Part shown: one piece after another, positions 1-6,474 of the stretch | How the letters are laid out: the number at the start of each line of letters is the position of its first letter | Numbering within the stretch: the stretch's first letter is position 1 | DNA from: JAGOUB01 sp964648045 | Lineage (GTDB): Bacteria; Patescibacteriota; Gracilibacteria; Peribacterales; Peribacteraceae | NCBI GenBank assembly: GCA_964648045.1 | Contig: CAZYNU010000022.1 | Location: 1-18,593 of the forward strand | Length of the DNA stretch: 18,593 nt | Direction: 5' to 3' | Notes under the pieces: generated by a model | Database searches by the model: none | The model's input: only the letters and a program-made list of their open reading frames with translations | Told to the model about the DNA's origin: nothing | Translations under genes and position numbers: made by a program

Positions 1-83
1 TGGCTTCCCCTGGTAAGCACCCAGAAGAGGGGATTCATTGGCCCCACCGCCAAAATGGCCTCGCCGAAGGCGAAACCTCCCAC

Positions 84-89
84 TATTAT
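84..89 (+). promoter_or_regulatory. possible -10 box of tRNA-Pro
   Basis: TATTAT lies 16 bases before the tRNA 5' end, so transcription would start about 9 bases upstream of the mature tRNA. I see no convincing -35 hexamer at the expected spacing. The rest of positions 1-105 holds only a small hairpin (61-73, 5-bp stem with a GAA loop) and no convincing gene. Confidence 0.35.
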
Positions 90-105
90 GCCCCAGCAAA
101 ACGTT

Positions 106-182
106 CGGGACGTAGCTCAGTTGGCTAGAGCGCATGCATGGGGTGCATGAGGCCGGAGGTTCAAGTCCTCTCGTCCCGACCA
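106..182 (+). tRNA. tRNA-Pro (anticodon GGG)
   Basis: A full cloverleaf folds by eye. The acceptor stem is CGGGACG (106-112) with CGTCCCG (172-178). The D stem is GCTC/GAGC and the anticodon stem CATGC/GCATG. The anticodon GGG is at 140-142, with U33 before it. The T arm is GGAGG-TTCAAGT-CCTCT with one G-U pair. Discriminator A179 is followed by an encoded CCA (180-182). The C1-G72 pair and A73 suit proline identity. It should read CCC and, by wobble, CCU codons. No other tRNA is adjacent; a short protein gene follows in the same direction. Confidence 0.93.
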
Positions 183-188
183 TAGATA

Positions 189-218
189 TTGACCCACTAC
201 CCGGGAGAGGCGTCTACT
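189..218 (+). promoter_or_regulatory. candidate promoter for the 263-505 gene
   Basis: TTGACC (189-194) and TCTACT (213-218) are separated by 18 bases, a reasonable sigma70-type pair. It begins only 6 bases after the tRNA CCA end. The gene could instead be read through from the tRNA promoter. Confidence 0.35.
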
Positions 219-262
219 AGGAGCGGTTCACTCACATCCGGTCAGTTTCGGAGACACATCCC

Positions 263-505
263 ATGTCCGCTTCTTTGTCCATGTTCCGTCCGTACGGCCT
301 CGATCCGGAGGAGCCGGAGTTCGAGAAGTATCTGGCCCTGCACTGGGGCCTGGATTACAACAACGGCGAACCGGATGTCGCCCGCGCCAAGGCCTGGTAC
401 GAGGAGCAGAAGCTCAAGCTCGAGCGGGAGCTGGAGAACCAGCGCCAACTTGCTCCCGCACCGGTTGTCACCGTCCCCGCGCGTCGCCGACGCCGTCCCG
501 CCTGA
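263..505 (+). CDS. small charged protein of unknown function (80 aa)
   Basis: Start ATG 263 is supported by GGAGA (250-254) 8 bases upstream, one of the few clear Shine-Dalgarno sequences here. The product is 80 aa with no membrane segment or signal peptide. Residues about 15-60 are rich in Glu, Trp and Tyr and look helical, including a short K/E-rich stretch that could form a coiled coil (about residues 46-62). A Pro/Val linker follows, and the protein ends in a run of five arginines before Pro-Ala. The basic tail might bind nucleic acid or acidic surfaces, but nothing identifies a family. A strong terminator follows the stop by 21 bases, so this is a monocistronic unit. The dedicated Shine-Dalgarno, terminator and codon use make it a likely real gene despite its size. 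Confidence 0.6.
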   Translation: MSASLSMFRPYGLDPEEPEFEKYLALHWGLDYNNGEPDVARAKAWYEEQKLKLERELENQRQLAPAPVVTVPARRRRRPA

Positions 506-526
506 GGCTGCATCCGCAGCCGCCCC

Positions 527-553
527 GGCCCCCTCAGGATGAGGGGGCCTTTT
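527..553 (+). terminator. rho-independent terminator after the 263-505 gene
   Basis: A perfect 9-bp stem GGCCCCCTC (527-535) and GAGGGGGCC (541-549) with loop AGGAT is followed by TTTT (550-553). It sits 21 bases after the stop codon. Confidence 0.85.
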
Positions 554-554
554 G

Positions 555-580
555 AAAAACCCCGCTGCAGCGCAGCGGGG
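555..580 (-). terminator. rho-independent terminator of the minus-strand gene 604-1272
   Basis: Read on the minus strand, CCCCGCTGC and GCAGCGGGG form a perfect 9-bp stem with a 3-base loop (580 down to 560), followed by TTTTT (559-555). It lies 23 bases beyond the stop of the minus-strand gene and back-to-back with the plus-strand terminator at 527-553, so the convergent genes are insulated from each other. Confidence 0.85.
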
Positions 581-603
581 CGGGGGATTGGCAGGGCAGG
601 GAA

Positions 604-1272
604 TCAGGAGGCGGCCGTCGCGGCCTGGATCGCCAATTGCAGACGCGACCAGCAGCGGACACTGCCGTCCTTGCCTTCCGACAGCTGGAAGTAGTGGTCG
701 CCCAGCAGGGTGGGCGCGTCGGCCAGGAGGGGTTCGTTTCGCGTCTTCAGGGCGGCGAACTCTGGTCGGTCGAAGGGCGGTTTGGCGATGATCGGTTCCT
801 TCTTCAGGCTCAGTGCATCCAGGACGATGCGGGTCGTGCGGGGGCCGACCAGCTTCAGCTCGTGGGACCGCGGGTGGCCGCCTTCGGTCATCGTGAAGGC
901 CTTCTGGGCCAACTCGCTGAACGTGCAGAAGCGGGCCATGTCGATCTCGCCTTCGATGTCCTGCTGGACCAGGCCGCCGCCGCAGACCAGGCAGTGCAGG
1001 CCATAGATGAAGCTGTCGGCGTTCTCCATGGTCTCGCCCAGCTGCCAGCCGGGCTTCACTTCGAGTCCGCACATGTCGTGGACGGTCTTCTTCAGCACGG
1101 TCGCTGCGTCGGCGTCGGGGATAATGATGTCGCCGCCGGGGAGTTGCCACTTCTTCGACTTCTTCTGGCGGAGGAGCAAGACACTCCCGCCAATCAGGCG
1201 GCGGGGGCTGCCATCGCTGCTGAATTCGCCGAAGCCGTAGATCACGGCGTAGGCGGCGGTGAACTTGATCAT
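604..1272 (-). CDS. degenerate Nudix-fold protein (222 aa)
   Basis: The start at 1272 (product MIKFTAAYAV) is chosen because AAGGAG lies 5 bases upstream; an upstream in-frame ATG at 1362 falls beyond the predicted transcription start and gives a non-conserved-looking extension. Residues about 28-72 resemble the core of a Nudix domain: a strand ending WQLPGGD (42-48), then a helix ending in Gly69-Leu70. The Nudix box G-x5-E-x7-REUXEExGU is eroded: the Arg-Glu pair and EE positions are occupied by Lys/Thr/His/Asp, so ordinary metal-dependent pyrophosphohydrolase activity is doubtful. The rest (70-222) has no motif I recognise apart from one CxxC. A nucleotide-sensing or structural role is possible but unproven. 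It has its own promoter and terminator. Confidence 0.7.
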   Translation of the reverse strand: MIKFTAAYAVIYGFGEFSSDGSPRRLIGGSVLLLRQKKSKKWQLPGGDIIIPDADAATVLKKTVHDMCGLEVKPGWQLGETMENADSFIYGLHCLVCGGGLVQQDIEGEIDMARFCTFSELAQKAFTMTEGGHPRSHELKLVGPRTTRIVLDALSLKKEPIIAKPPFDRPEFAALKTRNEPLLADAPTLLGDHYFQLSEGKDGSVRCWSRLQLAIQAATAAS

Positions 1273-1353
1273 CGGAACTCCTTCGGGTTGGTTGATTCTC
1301 TGCCGCTGGTGCCAATGGGCGTACCGATGGCACGAGCGATCGGAACTTTCCAG

Positions 1354-1381
1354 AAAATACAATATTTATTAAAATAGTCAA
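1354..1381 (-). promoter_or_regulatory. sigma70-type promoter of the 604-1272 gene
   Basis: On the minus strand, TTGACT (1381-1376) and TATTTT (1359-1354) are 16 bases apart in a sharply AT-rich patch. Transcription would start near 1347, giving a leader of about 75 bases that contains the AAGGAG ribosome site. Confidence 0.6.
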
Positions 1382-1506
1382 TATCGGAGGAGGAGAAGGC
1401 CTGATCGCCCTGCTTGCGCCGATTGGAAGCCTCTGCTTCAATGACAGACTTTGAACGATGCCATTTATTCCTTCGTATTGCCCATTCTTCGCCTCCCTTA
1501 GAGGAG

Positions 1507-1535
1507 TTGCATAAATTATAAATTGATGTTACAAT
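1507..1535 (+). promoter_or_regulatory. sigma70-type promoter of the nrnA-like gene
   Basis: TTGCAT (1507-1512) and TACAAT (1530-1535) are separated by exactly 17 bases. Transcription would begin near 1542, leaving a leader of only about 11 bases with no Shine-Dalgarno. The stretch 1382-1506 between the two divergent promoters holds a hairpin at about 1423-1441 (GAAGC/GCTTC arms) and no convincing gene. Confidence 0.6.
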
Positions 1536-1552
1536 AATATGTTCCTGTTCCT

Positions 1553-2953
1553 ATGAGTCTCACCCCGAACCAGTACTCGGCCGCCACGGAGATCCTCAAG
1601 CGCTACAAGCGCATCCTCGTGGTCCCGCATGCCAACGTCGATCCCGACGGCCTCAGCTCGGCCCTGGCCTGCTACCAGGTCTTCAAGAGCCTGGGCAAGG
1701 ACGTGACGGTCATCTGCCCCGACGTGCTACCCGAGGCATTGGAGTTCCTGCCGGGCTTCGAGAAGCTCCAGCAGCGCATCGACGCCACCCAGGAGTTCGT
1801 CATCACCATCAACCTGCAAGACGGCGTGGAGGTGGATAAACTGCGCTACACGGTCGAGGACCAGCGCGTGAACATCATCGTCGTGCCCAAGAAGGGTTCC
1901 ATCCGCTCGCAGCAGATTTCGCTGGCAGAAGGGGAGCGGAGTTACGACCTTATTGTTGTGGTCGACACCGCCGACACGGCCCTGCTCGGTTCTTTCTACA
2001 CCGACCACATCGATCTCTTCAACGGCGTGCCGGTGCTGAACATCGACCACCACATCTCCAATGCCGGTTACGGCCAGGTGCAGCTCATTGATCCAACAGC
2101 GGCCTCGGCCACCGAGGTGCTCTACGGTTGGTTCCAGAGTGATGCGGACATGAAGCAGGCCCTCTCGGCCGACCTGGCGACGCTGCTGCTCACCGGCCTT
2201 ATTACCGACACGCGCAGTTTCCAGAACCCCAACACGACGCCTAGGTCACTCGAAGTGGCCGCCGAGCTGCTCGAGAAGGGCGCCCGACAGCAGGAGATTA
2301 TCCAGCATATTTACAAGACCAAGCCGCTCTCGACGTTGAAAATTTGGGGTCGTGCCTTAAATCGCATCCAGGTGGATCGTGAAGCGCGCATCGTCTGGTC
2401 TGCTGTGAGTAAAGAAGATCTGGCTGAAATGGGCGCCACGAGTAAGGAGACGCACGGCATTCTCGACGAGCTCATCTCCACCATTCCCGACGCCGACGTG
2501 TACGTGCTCTTCACCGAGATGGAGGAGGGCGGACTCAAAGCCAGCCTGCGCTCGTCGCTGGCGGTCGATGCTTCGGCCCTGGCCGGCAAGGCCTATGGCG
2601 GCGGCGGCCACGCGCGTGCGGCCGGGTTCCGCGTGGGCGGCTTCCAGAACTTCGCGCTGCAGGTATTGGAGTCGATTCAAAAGTTGAAGGATGCCATCAA
2701 GGAGCAGTCCGCACCTGCTCCCAAACTTCCCGCTCAGCCACCGCGCGATATTCCCCGTGCCGTCGTTCCTGTGCCGTCATTTGCCAAGCCAGTGAGTGTT
2801 CCAGTTTCCACGCCTGCTGCCTCCGCCCCTGCGGCGGCACCTGTACCGAAGCCGACTGTGTCGATGCCTGCGCCAAGCCCGCGGCCGGCGCTTCAATCGG
2901 TGCCAATTCGTCCTCAGGCACCTCGATCGGTCGATGGCCAGCCAAGCACGTAA
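1553..2953 (+). CDS. nrnA: DHH/DHHA1 phosphoesterase, NrnA-like nanoRNase / pAp phosphatase
   Basis: This cytosolic enzyme family hydrolyses 2-5-mer RNA and/or 3'-phosphoadenosine 5'-phosphate with two Mn2+/Mg2+ ions. The metal-binding motifs are present: H26, D30 and D32 (HANVDPDG), D138 (VVDTADT), the DHH triad D165-H166-H167, and D219 (ITDTRSF). The C-terminal DHHA1 substrate motif GGGGH ends at His353, followed by ARAAG. The catalytic part (about 1-380) has the usual size for the family. A further tail of about 85 residues, almost all Pro, Ala, Val and Ser, is unusual and probably disordered. The start at 1553 matches the family N-terminus although no Shine-Dalgarno precedes it. infB follows in the same direction. 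In many bacteria this gene lies downstream of infB and rbfA, so the order is altered here. Confidence 0.88.
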   Translation: MSLTPNQYSAATEILKRYKRILVVPHANVDPDGLSSALACYQVFKSLGKDVTVICPDVLPEALEFLPGFEKLQQRIDATQEFVITINLQDGVEVDKLRYTVEDQRVNIIVVPKKGSIRSQQISLAEGERSYDLIVVVDTADTALLGSFYTDHIDLFNGVPVLNIDHHISNAGYGQVQLIDPTAASATEVLYGWFQSDADMKQALSADLATLLLTGLITDTRSFQNPNTTPRSLEVAAELLEKGARQQEIIQHIYKTKPLSTLKIWGRALNRIQVDREARIVWSAVSKEDLAEMGATSKETHGILDELISTIPDADVYVLFTEMEEGGLKASLRSSLAVDASALAGKAYGGGGHARAAGFRVGGFQNFALQVLESIQKLKDAIKEQSAPAPKLPAQPPRDIPRAVVPVPSFAKPVSVPVSTPAASAPAAAPVPKPTVSMPAPSPRPALQSVPIRPQAPRSVDGQPST

Positions 2954-2988
2954 GGAAAACGGCGCGTCCGTTTGAGCCGAAGGCTCTT

Positions 2989-2998
2989 NNNNNNNNNN
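2989..2998. other. assembly gap (10 N) upstream of infB
   Basis: Ten N join two contigs between the nrnA-like stop and the infB start. Left of the gap are two small hairpins (2957-2973 with AAACGG/CCGTTT arms; 2974-2986 with GAGCC/GGCTC arms). The true gap length is unknown and may be zero. Confidence 0.95.
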
Positions 2999-3008
2999 AG
3001 TTCTCGGC

Positions 3009-5219
3009 ATGACCGGACAACAGCTCCGCAAAGAGCTGGAGCAGGTGGATTTTGGCATTAAGCCGACGGATCGCGAGATTCCCGATAACCTGGCCGTGGG
3101 CGTGGTGCGTTTTATCGCTCGCAAGCACAACCTGACCGTCGATCTCGATTCGCTCATGCAGCCCATGAGCCTCGAGGCCGACGATGAGGCTTCGACCACT
3201 CCCGCTGCCCAACAACCGGTGGAGGCTGCTGCGGCGGCTCCCGTGGAGCCGAAGGTGGATGCGCTCCATGTGCTCCGGAAACTCTCACTCGACGATGTGT
3301 CACCTGCTGCCACGGCCCGCCAGGCTGCTCTCGCTCGTTCCGCACCAGCCCCAGTCCGCGGCGGCTTTGGCTCGCGCCGACCGCCCGAACGCGGCGCTCG
3401 TCCGTCTGTACCCAAGCGTGGTACACAGCAGCCGACGGTGCAGGAGCAGATTAAGCGCAAGGAGGGTATTGTTACGCTCCCCGCGCAGCTGACTGTGAAG
3501 GAGTTTGCGGAGAAGGCCGGCATTCAGGTGCCGCAAGTGGTCGGCACGCTTATGAAAAACGGCGTGATGGCCACCATCACCCAGACCATCGATTACGATA
3601 CTGCCGCCATTGTGGCGGGCGAACTCGGCGTGACCGTTGCCCGCGAGCAGTCCACCGCCAAGGTGGAAGATTTGGTCAGTCGCAACCTTGAAGCGCTCTT
3701 AAAGGACGATACCGAAGGCTTGGTTCAGCGCCCGCCCATCGTGGTGGTGATGGGCCACGTCGATCATGGTAAGACGTCGCTGCTCGACGCCATTCGTCAG
3801 ACTGAGGTTGCCGCAGGGGAGGCGGGTGGTATTACCCAGGCGATTGGCGCCTACCAAGTGGTGCACGACGGCAAGCCAATCACGTTTCTCGATACCCCCG
3901 GACACGGTGCTTTCACCGCTATGCGCGCCCGCGGCGCGCAGGTGACTGACGTCGTCATCTTGGTGGTGGCGGCCGATGACGGCGTGAAGGATACGACCAT
4001 CGAAGCCATCAGCCACGCCAAAGAAGCCGGCGTGCCGATCATTGTGGCGCTCACGAAGATTGATAAAGAGGCGTCTGATCCCGAACGCGTGAAGGGCGAG
4101 CTTGCGAAGCACGAGATTCTGGTGGAGGAGTGGGGCGGTACCATCCCGCTGGTGGCTTGTTCGGCCGTGACGAAGCAGGGGATTCCGCAATTACTGGAGC
4201 AAATCTTATTGGTATCCGAAATGGAGGAATTGAAGGCCAAGCCCGACCGACGCGCAGTGGCGACGGTGATTGAAAGCCACCTCGATTCGTCGCTCGGCGC
4301 ACTAGCCACCGTCATTGTGAACACCGGTACGTTGCGCGTTGGTGATATCTTCGTCTGCGGCGGCACGTCTGGCCGCGTGCGTGCCATGACATCGTCTCGA
4401 GGTGAGCGCGTGGAAGAAGCGCCGCCTTCCGGTGCGGTGCGCGTTTCAGGCTTCGATACCGTCGCCCAAGTGGGTGATATCTTGCAGGTGGTTCCGTCCG
4501 AGCGCGACGCGCGCGATCTCGTCGACCAGTACTTAGCAGAGGCCGGTAAGGATAAGAAGCAAAGCTTCGTCGATCTCGTTGCCCGTCTGTCCGAGGGGCG
4601 CGCCACGCAGCTCAAGGCCGTCCTGAAAGTAGATACCCAGGGTTCGCTTGAGGCCATTCGTGGTGCATTGGAGGGCATCTCCAACGAGGGCGTGACGGTG
4701 AAAGTCATCCACGGTGCGGTTGGCGCTGTTTCCGAGAACGACGTGATGATGGCATCGGCCAGCGGCGGCGTGGTGATTGCCTTTCATGTTGCCGTGCCGC
4801 CCGCCGTCGCTCGCACGGCCGAGCGTGAAGATGTGAAAATTCGTCAGTACGACGTGATCTATTCGCTGCTCGAGGAAATTGAACAGATGCTCGGCGGTCT
4901 CTTGGAGCCCGAGGAAACCGAGGCCGTTCTCGGCCATCTCGAAGTGCGCGGCGTCTTCATGACGAAGCGTTCCGAGCAGGTCATCGGCGGTCGCGTCACC
5001 GATGGTGTCATCAAGCGCCTACCTTTCCGCCTTCAGCGCGGCGGCGAGACCGTGGCTACTGGTCGCATCACCTCGCTTCGCAAGGTGGATCAAGACATTA
5101 AAGAAGCCAAGGAAGGCACCGAGTGCGGCATGCGCACGGAGTGTCCCACTCCCATCCAAGAGGGGGATATCCTGGAGGTCTTTACGCGGGAGATGAAGCG
5201 GAAGGCGGCGGCGTCCTGA
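3009..5219 (+). CDS. infB: translation initiation factor IF-2
   Basis: IF2 is the GTPase that brings fMet-tRNA to the 30S subunit and drives subunit joining. The product read from 3009 is 736 aa, close to short bacterial IF2s. It begins inside a conserved IF2 N-terminal helix (MTGQQLRKEL), so the real start probably lies upstream, in or across the gap. A Pro/Ala/Arg linker (about 55-150) precedes a second IF2_N module (about 155-210). The G domain has G1 GHVDHGKT (249-256), the switch-II motif DTPGH (295-299), G4 TKID (349-352, usually NKID) and G5 SA (385-386). Beta-barrel domains II, III and IV follow to a normal C-terminus. The last 38 bases overlap the antisense end of the 5182-6471 gene, and no terminator is visible. 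Confidence 0.97.
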   Translation: MTGQQLRKELEQVDFGIKPTDREIPDNLAVGVVRFIARKHNLTVDLDSLMQPMSLEADDEASTTPAAQQPVEAAAAAPVEPKVDALHVLRKLSLDDVSPAATARQAALARSAPAPVRGGFGSRRPPERGARPSVPKRGTQQPTVQEQIKRKEGIVTLPAQLTVKEFAEKAGIQVPQVVGTLMKNGVMATITQTIDYDTAAIVAGELGVTVAREQSTAKVEDLVSRNLEALLKDDTEGLVQRPPIVVVMGHVDHGKTSLLDAIRQTEVAAGEAGGITQAIGAYQVVHDGKPITFLDTPGHGAFTAMRARGAQVTDVVILVVAADDGVKDTTIEAISHAKEAGVPIIVALTKIDKEASDPERVKGELAKHEILVEEWGGTIPLVACSAVTKQGIPQLLEQILLVSEMEELKAKPDRRAVATVIESHLDSSLGALATVIVNTGTLRVGDIFVCGGTSGRVRAMTSSRGERVEEAPPSGAVRVSGFDTVAQVGDILQVVPSERDARDLVDQYLAEAGKDKKQSFVDLVARLSEGRATQLKAVLKVDTQGSLEAIRGALEGISNEGVTVKVIHGAVGAVSENDVMMASASGGVVIAFHVAVPPAVARTAEREDVKIRQYDVIYSLLEEIEQMLGGLLEPEETEAVLGHLEVRGVFMTKRSEQVIGGRVTDGVIKRLPFRLQRGGETVATGRITSLRKVDQDIKEAKEGTECGMRTECPTPIQEGDILEVFTREMKRKAAAS

Positions 5220-6471
5220 GTGTGGTTGCGGCACCGGGGGTGTCGCGGATCTCGCGGGCGCCGTTCTGGATGAGCGACTGGCGCGGGGCGCCCAGCCGAG
5301 CACCGTCGATGACTAATTGTCGGCCGTCGTCGTTGCCTGCCGGGACGCGTAGCGACTCGGCCAGGTTGAGCAACGTTTGGGGTTGCTCGCGGATGGCGGC
5401 AGCCAGGATTTGACGAGCTTCCAGTGGCACGCGTTGGTCGGTGACGGGCAGGAGTGTTTCGGCCAGGCGGGTGGCTTCGGTGGTAGTGGGAGGTGTTGCT
5501 TCGTTGCGGCGGATCACCTCAGTGATGGCCAGACGACCGTCGTCACTCATGACGTTCTCCACAAAGACGCCCATGGCGGTTGGTGAGAGTCGGCTCTGAA
5601 AGAACGTAAATGCCGGTGTTTGAAAGGCGGCACCGGCCGATTCGAGTGCCTGTTGCTCGCGCTTGCCGAAGAACATATTCGGATAGGCGGCGGCTAGGGC
5701 GACAGCGGCGTAGAGGGCAATGGCGGGCGAGAACGTGCCGTTTGCCAGCATCATCGCGCCGTTCATGACTACCAGGCCCGTGGCGCCGACGATGAGTGTC
5801 ATGCGTCCCATGTAGTTCATGCCCTTCGAGGTCATGCTCTCGTTGATTTGACGCGTCACCAAGTCGGCCTGCAGACGCGTAGGGTCGGCCTGTTCCAGGG
5901 CATTGAGGCGCTCGATGAGGGTATTAAGGCCGCTGAGGGCAGCTGTTGGTAGTGCCTGTATGTTCCGGTCACGCCAGCCGATGAGTAGCGTGCGGTCGGC
6001 GTTGATGCGCGCCGGGTTGGTGCTCCAGGCCACCAGATCGGTTTCACCGTCACGGCCTGTGTGCGCCCTGGCTTCGATGTATCGTTCGGTGCTGGTGTCG
6101 GGCTCGTCACGCAGCATGCGATCAAGCGTGACCGTGGGTCCGAGTGAGCGCAGGCTTAGGCCTTCAATCACTTCGTCGACCTTGTCGCGCTGCATGCCGG
6201 CAATATCGGCGCGGCGATCGGCGTTGAGGGCTTGGCGCAAGGCGACGATGCCTTGATCTTGCTCAAGGGTGCGGTTGCCCTGGGCTTGCTGCAGGATGCG
6301 CCCGGCAATGCCGCGCATGCGCTGGCCAAGATGGCTTTCGAGAATGCGTGGGTTCTCAATGGCGGCCAGGGCGTTGGCATTGGCGGCATCGGGCACTTGG
6401 CCTGCCAGGGCACGCAGGCGCTCGCTCGTGGAACCTTCAGGTGCGCGCCGAAGTTGTTCGAAAGGCGTCAT
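5182..6471 (-). CDS. unknown protein with a central membrane hairpin (429 aa), second gene of a minus-strand operon
   Basis: I do not recognise a family. The N-terminal 215 residues are soluble-looking, Arg/Gln/Leu-rich and mostly helical. About residues 222-268 form one long or two short hydrophobic segments (LIVGATGLVVMNGAMM and an Ala-rich second segment), the only likely membrane insertion. The C-terminal 150 residues are again soluble and end in a Pro/Ser/Ala tail. No signal peptide or catalytic motif is visible. Its ATG is 3 bases after the stop of the VirB6/TrbL-like gene, so the two are almost certainly cotranscribed and may be translationally coupled. A role in the same envelope assembly is the natural inference. 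Its 3' end overlaps infB by 38 bases on the other strand. Confidence 0.75.
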   Translation of the reverse strand: MTPFEQLRRAPEGSTSERLRALAGQVPDAANANALAAIENPRILESHLGQRMRGIAGRILQQAQGNRTLEQDQGIVALRQALNADRRADIAGMQRDKVDEVIEGLSLRSLGPTVTLDRMLRDEPDTSTERYIEARAHTGRDGETDLVAWSTNPARINADRTLLIGWRDRNIQALPTAALSGLNTLIERLNALEQADPTRLQADLVTRQINESMTSKGMNYMGRMTLIVGATGLVVMNGAMMLANGTFSPAIALYAAVALAAAYPNMFFGKREQQALESAGAAFQTPAFTFFQSRLSPTAMGVFVENVMSDDGRLAITEVIRRNEATPPTTTEATRLAETLLPVTDQRVPLEARQILAAAIREQPQTLLNLAESLRVPAGNDDGRQLVIDGARLGAPRQSLIQNGAREIRDTPGAATTLRTPPPSASSPA

Positions 6472-6474
6472 TGC

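Noticed and set aside
1..105. Open frames at the left edge that could be the 3' end of an upstream gene
   Set aside because: They run into the tRNA and their translations look random; only a small hairpin and a possible -10 box are supportable.
189..542. 117-aa plus frame beginning with TTG after tRNA-Pro
   Set aside because: It overlaps the better supported 263-505 gene, runs into the terminator hairpin, and is Ser/Arg-rich noise.
242..1441. 399-aa open frame on the minus strand and 246-aa frame on the plus strand (637-1377)
   Set aside because: Both overlap the 604-1272 gene in other frames; composition is Arg/Pro- or Ala/Gly-rich as expected from GC-rich shadow frames, and neither has a ribosome site.
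1441..1521. 26-codon frame before the nrnA-like promoter
   Set aside because: No Shine-Dalgarno or promoter, and its 3' end covers the -35 box of the nrnA-like gene.
2934..2975. UGA at 2973-2975 read as glycine to extend infB
   Set aside because: infB, lepA, murC and other genes end in UGA, so UGA is a stop here. A gap or missing-base explanation is simpler.
3851..4708. 285-aa minus-strand frame within infB
   Set aside because: Antisense to the conserved IF2 G domain; Ser/Thr/Arg-rich shadow with no motif.
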